Shown: one piece after another, positions 24,549 through 33,003 of the stretch
Position numbering within the stretch: position 1 is the first letter of the stretch
How the letters are laid out: each line of letters starts with the position of its first letter
Origin: Paenibacillus tyrphae
GTDB lineage: Bacteria > Bacillota > Bacilli > Paenibacillales > NBRC-103111
Length of the DNA stretch: 64,000 bases
Assembly (NCBI RefSeq): GCF_027925525.1
Contig: NZ_BSDJ01000001.1
Coordinates: 372,001-436,000 of the forward strand
Direction: 5' to 3'
The notes under the pieces: model-generated
Databases searched by the model: none
Told to the model about the DNA's origin: nothing
The model's input: the letters and a program-made list of their open reading frames with translations, nothing else
Translations under genes and position numbers: made by a program

Positions 24549-25574
24549 ATGGATCGCACTATCCAACCCATGAAGCAGCAGAGCCGGACCCGGTTTCTGC
24601 TCTTCCTTTTTTCCATTTCGATTCTCATCTTGGCCGCAGGACTGCTGTTCAGCTTGAAATGGGGACAGGCTTCCATCTCGTGGCGCACGCTCTATGAAGC
24701 GCTGACCTATCAAGGCCAGGACAAAAATCATCTCTACATCCAAACGCTGCGCCTGCCCCGCACGCTGACGGCATGCATCGTAGGCATGCTGCTGGCGTTG
24801 GCCGGGCTGCTGACCCAGCTCGCCACGAAAAACCCGCTGGCGTCCCCGCATGTGTTCGGCATTAACGCCGGAGCGTCCTTGGCTGTCGTCTTCGGATTGC
24901 TGGCGGTCGCGGAGCTATCGATTATCGGCTCAATGCTGTTCGCTTTTGCAGGAACGGCGGCCGGGGCGCTGCTGGTCTGGTCGTTGACCGGCAACGAGCA
25001 TAAGCAGTATGTCCGCTTGGCTTTGGCGGGGATTACGGTTCATTTTCTGCTCGCGTCCTTGACGGAAGGTCTCATTATCCTGAATCAGTATTCGACGGAG
25101 AGCATGATCTTCTGGCTCGTCGGGTCGGTGAATCAGGCGGGATGGCCCGAAGTACGCATGATCCTGCCGTTCTTCCTCGGCAGTTCGATGCTACTGGCCG
25201 TCATGCTCCCTTCCTTCCGCCTGCTGTTGATCGACGATGAAATTGCCGCCGGATTAGGTCAACGGGTCGCGATCGTCCGAGGCATCGCCGTACTGCTCGT
25301 CCTGCTCATGGCCGGATCGGCGGTCGCGGTATGCGGGCCGATCGGGTTCGTCTGCCTGATCGTTCCCCACATCGCCCGCGCCTTGGTGGGCAGCCGTCTG
25401 GGCGTTCTCGTACCGCTCACCGCGCTGCTTGGCGGCTCGCTGCTCGTCTATGCCGACCTGCTCAGCCGCATGATCGCGTTTCCGTTCGAATCCCCCGTAG
25501 GCATTGTCACGGCAGTGATCGGCGGTCCATTCTTCGTTTATTTGGCCCGGCGCAAAGGAGGGACCCACCGGTGA
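24549..25574 (+). CDS. FecCD-family siderophore permease 1
   Basis: 341-residue polytopic membrane protein of the BtuC/FecCD family. Recognisable segments: LRLPRTLTACIVGMLLALAG, KNPLASPHVFGINAGASLAV, GPIGFVCLIVPHIARALVG and an EAA-like coupling region. It pairs with the second permease to form the translocation channel. Its stop codon overlaps the next start by 4 bp (GTGA), so the two are translationally coupled. Confidence 0.92.
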   Translation: MDRTIQPMKQQSRTRFLLFLFSISILILAAGLLFSLKWGQASISWRTLYEALTYQGQDKNHLYIQTLRLPRTLTACIVGMLLALAGLLTQLATKNPLASPHVFGINAGASLAVVFGLLAVAELSIIGSMLFAFAGTAAGALLVWSLTGNEHKQYVRLALAGITVHFLLASLTEGLIILNQYSTESMIFWLVGSVNQAGWPEVRMILPFFLGSSMLLAVMLPSFRLLLIDDEIAAGLGQRVAIVRGIAVLLVLLMAGSAVAVCGPIGFVCLIVPHIARALVGSRLGVLVPLTALLGGSLLVYADLLSRMIAFPFESPVGIVTAVIGGPFFVYLARRKGGTHR

Positions 25575-26554
25575 GAAAAGGTATCGCTCTTGGCGCCGCA
25601 TTGCTGATCATGATCCTGTTGGCTGTGGTATCCATTGCGGTCGGAGCCGTCTCCGTTCCCGTGCGGGATATCGGATCGAGCTTGCTGTCCGCAAACGGTC
25701 CGTTTTATTTTATCGTTCATGAGGTTCGGCTGCCGCGGGTGATCGTGGGCATTCTGGCAGGGTTCGGGCTTGCGGTCAGCGGCGTCATTTTCCAAAGCCT
25801 GGTCCGCAATCCGCTCGCCAGTCCCGACGTGATCGGAATTACGAAAGGCGCCGGATTGTCGGCGGCGGCGGTCATCTTCCTGTTTCCTCAATCGCCAGGG
25901 TACGTCATTCCGGCAGCGGCTTTCACCGGAGCGATCGGGACCTTTGTTATCCTCATGCTGCTGAGCCGCAGATTGACGCTAAGCCCCGCGTCTCTGGCTC
26001 TGGTCGGCGTAGCCGTCGGCGCCGTCTTTCAGGCCGGCATCCAGTACTTGATCGTGACCCACCCGACCAACGTCAACATGGCGCTGCTGTGGATGTCGGG
26101 CAGCTTGTGGAGCCGGAGCTGGCGGGAGGTAATCTCACTCCTGCCTTGGATCGCCGTGCTCCTGCCGCTCGCCTGGGGGAGCTTTGCGAAGCTGAATGTG
26201 TTTCAATTGGGGGATGAGACGAGCGCTTCCCTCGGCTTAAACGTCGTTCGTCAGCGCTTCTGGCTCCTGCTGTTGGCGGTTGCTCTCGCCGGGATTTCCG
26301 TATCGGCGGTCGGAGCCATCGGGTTCGTCGGGCTGATCGCGCCGCATATGGCCCGCAGCCTCGTTGGCGGCCGGCATCAGTGGCTCATTCCGCTCGCCGC
26401 GCTTATCGGGGCCGACCTGATGCTGCTCGGCGACTGCCTCGGCCGCATCATCGTGATTCCGCGGGAAGTGCCGGTCGGCATCATGACCGCGATTATCGGC
26501 GCTCCCTATTTCGTCTATTTGCTACGCAAAGAGCGCGTACGGAGGCTGCGGTAA
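25571..26554 (+). CDS. FecCD-family siderophore permease 2
   Basis: 327 residues, GTG start at 25571 overlapping the stop of permease 1; the frame is open further upstream but the family N-terminus (VRKGIALGAALLIMILLAVV) begins here. Contains VRLPRVIVGILAGFGLAVSG, RNPLASPDVIGITKGAGLSA and GAIGFVGLIAPHMARSLVGG. Heteromeric partner of permease 1. Confidence 0.92.
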   Translation: MRKGIALGAALLIMILLAVVSIAVGAVSVPVRDIGSSLLSANGPFYFIVHEVRLPRVIVGILAGFGLAVSGVIFQSLVRNPLASPDVIGITKGAGLSAAAVIFLFPQSPGYVIPAAAFTGAIGTFVILMLLSRRLTLSPASLALVGVAVGAVFQAGIQYLIVTHPTNVNMALLWMSGSLWSRSWREVISLLPWIAVLLPLAWGSFAKLNVFQLGDETSASLGLNVVRQRFWLLLLAVALAGISVSAVGAIGFVGLIAPHMARSLVGGRHQWLIPLAALIGADLMLLGDCLGRIIVIPREVPVGIMTAIIGAPYFVYLLRKERVRRLR

Positions 26555-26563
26555 TACTTACTT

Positions 26564-26616
26564 AACCCCTGTCTATCGGAGTTATGGCTTGCCATGCTTT
26601 GATAGACAGGGGTTTT
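26564..26616 (+). terminator. terminator of the iron-uptake operon
   Basis: Perfect 14-bp stem (AACCCCTGTCTATC and its complement) with a 23-nt loop, followed by TTT, ten bases after the last stop codon. Confidence 0.85.
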
Positions 26617-26664
26617 CATATGGCGGGACAAGCATGGCATAACCTCCGGCTCAAGAATAATTCT

Positions 26665-26940
26665 TTATTTTAACAAACTGCGCAAATCTATCCCGTCCTT
26701 TAAACCCTGTGTATAAATATGATTTTCAATGACGGCTTGAAGCAGGAGCAATGTCTCTTCATACTGCAACATAGTTTGTTGAAGATCGCTTGGCAGGTAT
26801 TCTTGTATTTGTATAAAGTGTTGGGTACATTGATTTGAAAGCGTTTTGTAGGTTGAATTTGTTGCCATAAGATATTCCGTAATTTCATTCACACGATGAC
26901 CAATGAATTGTTGAAGGGAATTTCCTATTGAATTAACCAT
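26665..26940 (-). CDS. small helical protein, DUF6809-like
   Basis: 91 residues with a strong AAAGGAGG site. Predicted all-helical; the C-terminal YTQGLKDGIDLRSLLK resembles the Y-x-x-G-x-x-x-G ending of DUF6809-type small Firmicute proteins, which is a weak resemblance. It is divergent from the next small regulator gene with 66 bp between starts, so the two may be functionally paired. Confidence 0.65.
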   Translation of the reverse strand: MVNSIGNSLQQFIGHRVNEITEYLMATNSTYKTLSNQCTQHFIQIQEYLPSDLQQTMLQYEETLLLLQAVIENHIYTQGLKDGIDLRSLLK

Positions 26941-27006
26941 ATTAACCTCCTTTCACAACGAAATTAACCTCACGAGGTCATTATATAACCATAGGGGGCG
27001 AGTGAA

Positions 27007-27222
27007 GTGTTGAAATGTAACTTGAGAAAGCTCATGGCGGAGCATCGAATCGATGATATATCCGATTTAATGAGGTTATCGGGAATCAGTCGAAATTCGA
27101 TCAATAAGCTATACCGGGAAACGAATATCGAGACAACAAAGCTAGAAACGTTATTTAAGCTGTGCGATACCTTCCAATGCACTTTGTCCGACTTAATTGA
27201 CTATGAACCTGAAGGCAAATAA
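27007..27222 (+). CDS. small Cro/C1-type HTH regulator (HTH_26-like)
   Basis: 71 residues from GTG 27007 with AGGGGGCG ahead. Single helix-turn-helix: LRKLMAEHRIDDISDLMRLS, then SRNSINKLYRETNIETTKLE and LCDTFQCTLSDLIDYEPEG. The length and the LSDLIDY ending are typical of YozG-type regulators. It probably controls the divergent small gene and itself. Confidence 0.85.
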   Translation: MLKCNLRKLMAEHRIDDISDLMRLSGISRNSINKLYRETNIETTKLETLFKLCDTFQCTLSDLIDYEPEGK

Positions 27223-27229
27223 GAAGCGT

Positions 27230-27263
27230 AAAAAAGGAGCTTCCCCGATAACAGCGGAGAAGC
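27230..27263 (-). terminator. minus-strand terminator hairpin
   Basis: GCTTCTCCG/CGGGGAAGC stem with a 7-nt loop, then a T run on the minus strand. It faces the end of the HTH gene and stops transcripts arriving from 27.7 kb. Confidence 0.6.
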
Positions 27264-27376
27264 ACAAGACACAGGGAGTTATACGTTGCATGACGTGAAA
27301 TGCCGTGATAAAATAAGGATAACGTCAATGTAGTTTTGAAGCTAACTGTATAAGAAAATCGAGTTCATCCGTATAC

Positions 27377-27415
27377 TAAAAAGAGCCTTCACCGCTGCGA
27401 ACGGTAAAGACTCTT
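27377..27415 (-). terminator. second minus-strand terminator
   Basis: Minus strand AAGAGTCTTTACCG pairs with CGGTGAAGGCTCTT around a 7-nt loop, then TTTTTAG. Between 27264 and 27376 I see nothing further. Confidence 0.7.
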
Positions 27416-27470
27416 AGGACCTGAAAGGCTGTGGATCACCACGGCGCGCCAAAACAAAATCTTAGTTCAG

Positions 27471-27516
27471 CGAAACCCACCGTAGGCGGTCAACCTATTA
27501 CACGGTGGGTTTTCGC
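27471..27516. terminator. hairpin spanning the stop of the 43-aa peptide gene
   Basis: CGAAACCCACCG and CGGTGGGTTTTCG form a near-perfect stem whose loop holds the stop codon of the small membrane-peptide gene. It could limit 3' degradation or act as a weak terminator in either direction. Confidence 0.6.
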
Positions 27517-27629
27517 TTGTTACGAAACTTACGACGCGTCCAGCGGTAGAGCTTACGGATACCAAACACAAGGCTTAGCACCGTCACGATCCAACGCAGC
27601 ACATCATAAAACGCCACAAGGATGACCAT
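27498..27629 (-). CDS. 43-aa basic membrane peptide, possible type I toxin
   Basis: A short frame encodes one hydrophobic helix (residues 2-24, VILVAFYDVLRWIVTVLSLV) followed by a strongly basic tail (RKLYRWTRRKFRNKRKPTV). A GGGGGTGAGG ribosome binding site precedes ATG. A TATAAT -10 lies about 75 nt upstream, and three terminator-like hairpins follow. One membrane helix, a positively charged tail, a structured leader and stable 3' hairpins are the layout of type I toxins such as TxpA or BsrG. I could not find a convincing antisense promoter, so toxin function is inference. It may instead be a small stress or regulatory membrane protein. Confidence 0.5.
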   Translation of the reverse strand: MVILVAFYDVLRWIVTVLSLVFGIRKLYRWTRRKFRNKRKPTV

Positions 27630-27702
27630 CGGCCTCACCCCCTTTCGGGAGGCTGCGCCGTGGTCCGAAAACATCCACCACTATCCATAGTCCATAGAGT
27701 CG

Positions 27703-27708
27703 ATTATA
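27703..27708 (-). promoter_or_regulatory. -10 box for the 43-aa peptide gene
   Basis: TATAAT on the minus strand, giving a leader of roughly 67 nt before ATG at 27629. No strong -35 is seen. Confidence 0.45.
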
Positions 27709-27768
27709 ACATGCTCGGCCCTGTTCCTCTACCAAACCTTCAAAACTCTTCCACGTGAAGTGGAAAGT

Positions 27769-27803
27769 AAAAAAGAGCTTCCCGTGTGACAACCGAGAAG
27801 CTC
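27769..27803 (-). terminator. terminator of the glycosyltransferase gene
   Basis: GAGCTTC/GAAGCTC stem (27775-27803) followed on the minus strand by six T, about 40 nt after the glycosyltransferase stop. Its sequence closely resembles the hairpin at 27230-27263. Confidence 0.75.
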
Positions 27804-27841
27804 CTTTGCATATAAGTACAGTCCCCCTTCCTTCCAGCGTC

Positions 27842-29038
27842 TTACCCTACTTTTACCTGCGAGATATACTTCACGATCTCGTCCGCCGCTTCCCGGGCCC
27901 CGCCACCCGAGAGCGATTGGCCGACCCGTGCCGCCGCTTCGCGGTAGGAAGGCGTCCCCAGCACCCGGTTCACCGTATCGCGCAGCAGTTCGGCCGTTAG
28001 CTCCGATTTATTAAGCGCAACGCCCGCTCCGAGCTCGGCCACACGTTCGGCCACCTTCGGCTGATCGGCTCCTTGCGGGACCAGCACCAGCGGCAGCCCG
28101 TGCGACAAGCCTTCGTTCGTGCTGTTCATACCGCCGTGGGTAATGAATAAATGGGCGTGCTGAAGCACTTCAAGCTGAGGCACATAAGGACGGACGATAA
28201 AATTGTCCGGGATGTCGCCGAGCGACTCGATCTCGGTCTCCCGACCGACCGACATCACGATCGTATTGCCGGAACCGCCGAACGCTTTCAAACAATTTCG
28301 GTAAAAATCAATATCCTTGTTGAACGCCGTCCCCAGCGAAATGTAAATGACCGATTTTCCCGCAAGCTCAGGCATCTCGGGCTCCGCCTGCAGACGCGCA
28401 GACACGGAAGGGCCTACAAATTTGTAGCTGTCGTCGAAGTCTTCTCCCCTCGGCTGGAACAATCGGGAGGTATATACGATCGTCATCGGCTCGGGGTTGA
28501 AGAACGCCTCATAAGGCGAGCGGACAACATAGCCATAGTCGTGCTGGAGCTTGGCCGTCAAGCGGTCGAATTCCGCTTGCGCCTGTTCGGCCGAACCGGA
28601 AGAAGAAGCAGCATCGAGCTGCTCTATAAAGCGGTGAAAATGCGCTTCCGTCTGCGCAAAAGACGTGCTGGAGTTGATCGCCGGCAATTGCAGCAAATGA
28701 GCCATCAGCCGCCCGCCCCCGAACATGGAGTCGTGTACGATATAATCGAACGGTTTGGCTTTGGCCTCCTCCAAGACTAAGGGAACGAGAGCCTCCGCCC
28801 CTTCCAGCATACCGCCCACTCTGCCGAGCATATGGTTGTCAGGTCTCATGAATCCCTCGAAGAAACGGAAAAAATCATAGGCCCGCACCTCGGCCCCTAC
28901 CTTCTCCAGACGCTCTCTGAAATTTTCCGTTGTGAAATAAACGACCTCATTTCCGCGCTGAACCAGCTCCTGCACGACACTTACCGTGGGGTTCACATGT
29001 CCTTCCGCCCCGCCATTCATAAATAAAATACGTGCCAT
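27842..29038 (-). CDS. MGT-family glycosyltransferase (YjiC/macrolide type)
   Basis: 398-residue GT-B fold UDP-sugar glycosyltransferase. N-terminal acceptor domain starts MARILFMNGGAEGHVNPTVS. The C-terminal donor domain holds SVIYISLGTAFNKD, VRPYVPQLEVLQHAHLFITH and the signature HGGMNSTNEGLSHGLPLVLV with PQGADQPKVAERV. Relatives glycosylate macrolides, flavonoids and other small hydrophobic molecules, so it could inactivate an antibiotic or decorate a metabolite. It stands alone and is not part of the NRPS operon. Confidence 0.9.
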   Translation of the reverse strand: MARILFMNGGAEGHVNPTVSVVQELVQRGNEVVYFTTENFRERLEKVGAEVRAYDFFRFFEGFMRPDNHMLGRVGGMLEGAEALVPLVLEEAKAKPFDYIVHDSMFGGGRLMAHLLQLPAINSSTSFAQTEAHFHRFIEQLDAASSSGSAEQAQAEFDRLTAKLQHDYGYVVRSPYEAFFNPEPMTIVYTSRLFQPRGEDFDDSYKFVGPSVSARLQAEPEMPELAGKSVIYISLGTAFNKDIDFYRNCLKAFGGSGNTIVMSVGRETEIESLGDIPDNFIVRPYVPQLEVLQHAHLFITHGGMNSTNEGLSHGLPLVLVPQGADQPKVAERVAELGAGVALNKSELTAELLRDTVNRVLGTPSYREAAARVGQSLSGGGAREAADEIVKYISQVKVG

Positions 29039-29186
29039 GATTCATTCAGCCTCCTTCGCCCCTCATTAATTTGGGACTATATTCCATTTTAGCATTTTTT
29101 AATCTCCAGCGGGAATGCCAAAGGATTCATGTTTCGTTGCCCAAGCCCGGGAAGCCGCCGCCAATTCAACATGGTGCCGAAGGCGG

Positions 29187-29216
29187 AAAAACCCGCCTAT
29201 CGTTGCAGGCGGGTTT
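29187..29216. terminator. bidirectional terminator
   Basis: AAACCCGCCT and AGGCGGGTTT form a 10-bp stem with A and T runs on either side, downstream of the YiaAB gene and close to the glycosyltransferase start. Confidence 0.8.
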
Positions 29217-29233
29217 AACATATCTATTAAATA

Positions 29234-29698
29234 TTAGCCATTCATATTTTGATTATCCAAAATCTCTTTGTCCTCGGCGTTATCGCGGGTCACCTTTTGT
29301 ACCCCGATCGCACTGTAGGAAATCAGCAGCATAACGGCAATGTAGTAGCCTTTTACGTTCAGTTCGAACGGCGCGTTAAACAAACCGATGAAAAACATAG
29401 CGAATCCGATGACCAACCCTGCGACTGCCATTCCTGTGAAAGCGGGAGTGTTACGCATGCGGTGCTTTGGATTTTCGTTTCTTAGCTCCTTATCCTCGGC
29501 ATTGTCCCTGACCACCTTTTGGGTCGCGATACTGGTGATGATAATTAAGAACATGCATAGCAAGTAGTACCCTTTTACGTTTAATTCCCATTCCGCATTG
29601 TAGATGCCGAGGCAATATAGAAATATGCCTGCGGCCAGTGCAAAGTAAGAAGCTGCGGTAAAAGCTGCGGTGTTACGTTTTTGATATTTTGGGTACAT
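29234..29698 (-). CDS. YiaA/YiaB two-helix domain membrane protein
   Basis: 154 residues made of two tandem copies of the YiaAB unit: residues about 10-68 (WELNVKGYYLLCMFLIIITS, then VVRDNAEDKE) and about 84-146 (FELNVKGYYIAVMLLISYSA, then VTRDNAEDKE). Each copy has two membrane helices, giving four in all. The family is widespread but of unknown function. Monocistronic, with AGGAG ahead of ATG and a terminator behind. Confidence 0.9.
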   Translation of the reverse strand: MYPKYQKRNTAAFTAASYFALAAGIFLYCLGIYNAEWELNVKGYYLLCMFLIIITSIATQKVVRDNAEDKELRNENPKHRMRNTPAFTGMAVAGLVIGFAMFFIGLFNAPFELNVKGYYIAVMLLISYSAIGVQKVTRDNAEDKEILDNQNMNG

Positions 29699-29833
29699 GG
29701 GCGGACACTCCTCTTGAGGTTACGAACGACTAATACGCGAATCTTTAGTTCGTCGTTAGAATTGGTTGCCTTTTACAGATATATTAACTTACCGGTTACT
29801 ATGTGAAAAGTCTTATTTTCATCTAGTACTTCG

Positions 29834-29965
29834 TTAATTTTCAAAAAGCAAACGATTACATTTTCTGAATTATCCAAGGGTTGAATATAAATTGTAAAAA
29901 GCTTATGAAATCTAGCAATAAGACGATCAAAAGTGGTTGACAAGAAATTTTATTTCCAATAATAT
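29834..29965 (+). promoter_or_regulatory. promoter region of the peptide-transport operon
   Basis: A consensus-like sigma-A promoter lies at 29937-29965 (TTGACA, 17-nt spacer, TAATAT), giving a leader of about 110 nt. Upstream, two AT-rich words (near 29834-29848 and 29860-29874) each match about 11 of 15 positions of the CodY motif. CodY control of opp operons is known in Bacillus, but these matches are weak in AT-rich DNA. The 385-bp gap 29699-30083 holds no other feature I trust. Confidence 0.6.
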
Positions 29966-30083
29966 CAATACCATGCTCAATAACCAAGTATTCAAGTAAG
30001 AATAATGAATTAATTCCTAGTAATCCGTTAGATTTATTAATAAAATGCATGAAGGCAGAATGAGCAGGCAGGGGGGCTTTACC

Positions 30084-31010
30084 ATGTATGTGGTCCGGCG
30101 GATCGTAACCATGGTCGTTACGTTGTGGGTGATCGCGACTTTAACCTTTTTTCTGATGCATCTGATTCCGGGCGATCCGTTCGCGGCCGATTCGCAGATG
30201 CTGCCGCCGGATGTGCTGGCGAACCTGCGGGCCAAGTACCATCTGGACCAGCCGATTTTCCGGCAATATGTGCTGTATTTGCAAAACCTGATTCAACTGG
30301 ACCTCGGTCCGTCGATCCAGTCCAAATCGAGCAGCGTGAACACGCTGATTGCCCGGGGCATCGGTCCGTCCGCTTTGCTCGGCCTCCAGTCGATGCTGAT
30401 CGCTCTTACGGTCGGGGTAGCCTTGGGTATCGTCTCGGCGCTGCATCACAACAAGCTGCTCGATTATTTGTCGATGTTCGTGGCCATTATCGGTATTTCG
30501 GTGCCGAGCTTTATTTTGGCTCCGCTGCTCATTAAGTACATCGCGGTCAATCTGCACTGGCTGCCTGTCGCCTCGTGGGGAACGTGGCAGCACAGCATTC
30601 TGCCGTCGATTGCGCTGTCGCTGGCGCCCCTCGCAATTATCGCGCGGTTCGTCCGGGCCAGCATGCTGGAGGTGCTCGGCCAGAACTACATGCGGCTCGC
30701 CGAAGCGAAGGGGCTGTCGGACTGGACGGTCGTGATCAAATACGGGCTGCGCAACGCTCTGCTCCCGGTGCTTACGTTTATCGGGCCGCTGTTTGCGTCG
30801 CTGATTACAGGCACGTTCGTGGTGGAGAAAATTTTCGCTATTCCGGGGCTGGGCAAATATTTTGTGGACAGCATCTTTAACCGCGATTATCCGGTCATTA
30901 TGGGGACGACGATGTTTTACAGCTTCGTGCTGGTCGTTACCTTGTTCCTGATCGATCTGTCCTATCGGGTCATCGACCCGAGAATCAAGCTGACGAGTAA
31001 GGGAGAGTAG
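30084..31010 (+). CDS. oppB: oligopeptide/dipeptide ABC permease, OppB/DppB type
   Basis: 308 residues from ATG 30084 (AGGGGGGC site; ATGs upstream lack one). Six-helix permease with the family start MYVVRRIVTMVVTLWVIATL and LIPGDPF. The EAA coupling loop (YMRLAEAKGLSDWTVVIKYG) and IPGLGKYFVDSIFNRDYPVI are present. First gene of an operon B-C-D-F-A importing short peptides. Confidence 0.92.
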   Translation: MYVVRRIVTMVVTLWVIATLTFFLMHLIPGDPFAADSQMLPPDVLANLRAKYHLDQPIFRQYVLYLQNLIQLDLGPSIQSKSSSVNTLIARGIGPSALLGLQSMLIALTVGVALGIVSALHHNKLLDYLSMFVAIIGISVPSFILAPLLIKYIAVNLHWLPVASWGTWQHSILPSIALSLAPLAIIARFVRASMLEVLGQNYMRLAEAKGLSDWTVVIKYGLRNALLPVLTFIGPLFASLITGTFVVEKIFAIPGLGKYFVDSIFNRDYPVIMGTTMFYSFVLVVTLFLIDLSYRVIDPRIKLTSKGE

Positions 31011-31014
31011 ATGG

Positions 31015-31971
31015 ATGAACGACCCGGTATTAGCGCCAGACGAAGCGCAGGACCGTTTGTTCCGCCCAGTGGACCGCAGACGCTTCGAGCCGCAGACGCA
31101 GCGTCCGAGCCTCGGCTACTGGCGCGAGGTGTTTCTCAAGCTGGCGAAAAACAAGCTGGCTCTGCTCGGCCTGACGCTGCTGCTTGTGCTCGTCACGCTG
31201 GCGATCATCGGCCCGCAGCTTGTGCCGTACAGCCCGAGCAAGCAGTCGCTCACGGAAGGGAACCTGCCGATCTCCGGCAAGCACTGGTTCGGCACGGACG
31301 ATCTCGGCCGCGATATGTGGGCCCGAACATGGCACGGGGCGCGGGTGTCGCTGCTGATCGGCGTCATCGCCGCCTTGATCGATCTGGTCATCGGCGTCGC
31401 GATCGGCGGGGTCGCCGGATATATGGCCGGAAGAAGCGCGCTCGGCGACCGGATCGATAACCTTTTGATGCGGATCGTGGAGATTTTGTACGGCATTCCG
31501 TACCTGCTGGTCGTCATTCTGCTCATGGTGGTCATGCCGCCGGGGCTCGGCACGATCATTATCGCCCTCACCGTCACCGGCTGGATTGGGATGGCCCGGC
31601 TCGTCCGGGGGCAGATTCTCCAGCTCAAGCAGCATGAATACGTGTTGGCGGCGCGCAAGCTCGGCACCTCGCATTTTCATATTGTGCGCAAGCATCTGCT
31701 GCCGAACGCGATCGGCGTCATGATCGTCAACCTGACGTTTACGATTCCGAATGCGATTTTTGCCGAATCGTTTCTCAGCTTCCTCGGACTCGGCGTTCAG
31801 GCACCGTCGGCCAGCTGGGGCACGATGGCGAATGACGCGCTCAGCGTCGTACTTAGCGGACAATGGTGGCGTATTTTCTTCCCCGGGCTCATGATCTCGA
31901 TCACGATGCTGGCTTTCAACACGCTCGGCGACGGACTACAAGATGCCGTCGACCCGAAAAATCGAAGCTAA
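31015..31971 (+). CDS. oppC: oligopeptide/dipeptide ABC permease, OppC/DppC type
   Basis: 318 residues, start 4 nt after the oppB stop. Signature segments: HWFGTDDLGRDMWARTWHGA, the coupling loop EYVLAARKLGTSHFHIVRKH and the ending MISITMLAFNTLGDGLQDAV. It partners OppB in the channel. Confidence 0.93.
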   Translation: MNDPVLAPDEAQDRLFRPVDRRRFEPQTQRPSLGYWREVFLKLAKNKLALLGLTLLLVLVTLAIIGPQLVPYSPSKQSLTEGNLPISGKHWFGTDDLGRDMWARTWHGARVSLLIGVIAALIDLVIGVAIGGVAGYMAGRSALGDRIDNLLMRIVEILYGIPYLLVVILLMVVMPPGLGTIIIALTVTGWIGMARLVRGQILQLKQHEYVLAARKLGTSHFHIVRKHLLPNAIGVMIVNLTFTIPNAIFAESFLSFLGLGVQAPSASWGTMANDALSVVLSGQWWRIFFPGLMISITMLAFNTLGDGLQDAVDPKNRS

Positions 31972-31983
31972 GGAGGCGGCCGG

Positions 31984-33003
31984 ATGGACCCCGTCTTAAG
32001 AGTCAGTCAGTTAAAAGTTTCATTCCGGACGTACGGAGGCTCCGTGCAGGCCGTTCGCGACGTGTCCTACGAGGTCGCCTCCGGGGAAACGCTCGCGGTC
32101 GTCGGAGAAAGCGGCAGCGGCAAGACGGTGACGGCGCAGGCGATCATGGGCATGATCTCTCCACCGGGGAAAATGACGCAAGGAGAGGTCGTATTCCAAG
32201 GACGGAAGCTGAACGGCCTGTCGGCCCGCCAATGGAAAAGCATAAGGGGCAAAGAGATCGCGATGATCCCCCAGGACCCGATGACTTCCTTAAATCCGAC
32301 TATGCGCATCGGACAACAGATTTCGGACGGACTGCTGCGGCACGAGAGGCTGACCAAGCCGCAGGCGGCGGAACGTGCGGTCGAGCTGCTGCGGCTGGTC
32401 GGCATCCCGGACCCGGAGAAGCGGCTTCGGCAGTATCCGCACGAATTCAGCGGCGGCATGCGGCAGCGCGTGGTCATTGCGATCGCGCTGGCCTGCAATC
32501 CGGCGCTGCTGATCGCCGACGAGCCGACGACGGCGCTGGATGTAACGATCCAGGCGCAAATTCTGGAGCTGCTGCAAAGCCTGCAAAATCGACTCCGGAC
32601 GTCGATCATCATGATCACGCACGACCTCGGGGTCGTCGCCGAGATGGCGCACCGCGTCGTCGTCATGTACGCGGGCCTGGTCGTCGAAAGCGGCACGGTG
32701 CACGACATTTTCTCGCAGCCGAAGCATCCGTACACGTGGGGGCTGCTGCAATCGATCCCGAAGCCGCATACGGGACAAAAGCAAAGATTGATCCCCATCG
32801 AAGGCGCGCCGCCCGATTTGTTCGATCCGCCGAAGGGATGTCCCTTTGCGGCTCGTTGTCCGTACGCGATGGAGATTTGCGTCGAGCAATCGCCCGCGGA
32901 GGAGAAGCTGTCGGACACGCATACGGCGCGGTGCTGGCTGAACGACAGCCGGGCGGACGGCGTCCGGGAGCTTGTGGCAGCGGGGAGGGCAACGCATGTC
33001 TGA
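31984..33003 (+). CDS. oppD: oligopeptide ABC ATPase, OppD/DppD type
   Basis: 339-residue ATPase: Walker A GESGSGKT, Q loop, signature EFSGGMRQRV, Walker B LLIADEPTTALD and the H loop ITHDLGVVAEM. The C-terminal cysteine-containing oligopeptide extension is present (PKGCPFAARCPYAMEICVEQ). Its end overlaps the next start by 8 nt. Confidence 0.94.
   Translation: MDPVLRVSQLKVSFRTYGGSVQAVRDVSYEVASGETLAVVGESGSGKTVTAQAIMGMISPPGKMTQGEVVFQGRKLNGLSARQWKSIRGKEIAMIPQDPMTSLNPTMRIGQQISDGLLRHERLTKPQAAERAVELLRLVGIPDPEKRLRQYPHEFSGGMRQRVVIAIALACNPALLIADEPTTALDVTIQAQILELLQSLQNRLRTSIIMITHDLGVVAEMAHRVVVMYAGLVVESGTVHDIFSQPKHPYTWGLLQSIPKPHTGQKQRLIPIEGAPPDLFDPPKGCPFAARCPYAMEICVEQSPAEEKLSDTHTARCWLNDSRADGVRELVAAGRATHV

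Noticed and set aside
27340..27440. Antisense RNA promoter for the 43-aa peptide gene
   Set aside because: TTGAAG, TATAAG and TATACT words occur but no pair has acceptable spacing.
27431..27625. 64-codon plus-strand frame opposite the 43-aa peptide gene
   Set aside because: No ribosome site and shadow-type composition; the minus-strand peptide has the promoter and start signals.
27236..27803. CRISPR-like spacing of similar hairpins
   Set aside because: Only two hairpins are alike, spacing is irregular and no cas gene is present; they are terminators.
29856..30050. 64-codon hydrophobic minus-strand frame upstream of oppB
   Set aside because: It lies across the opp promoter, has no ribosome site, and AT-rich DNA easily yields Ile/Leu/Phe-rich frames.
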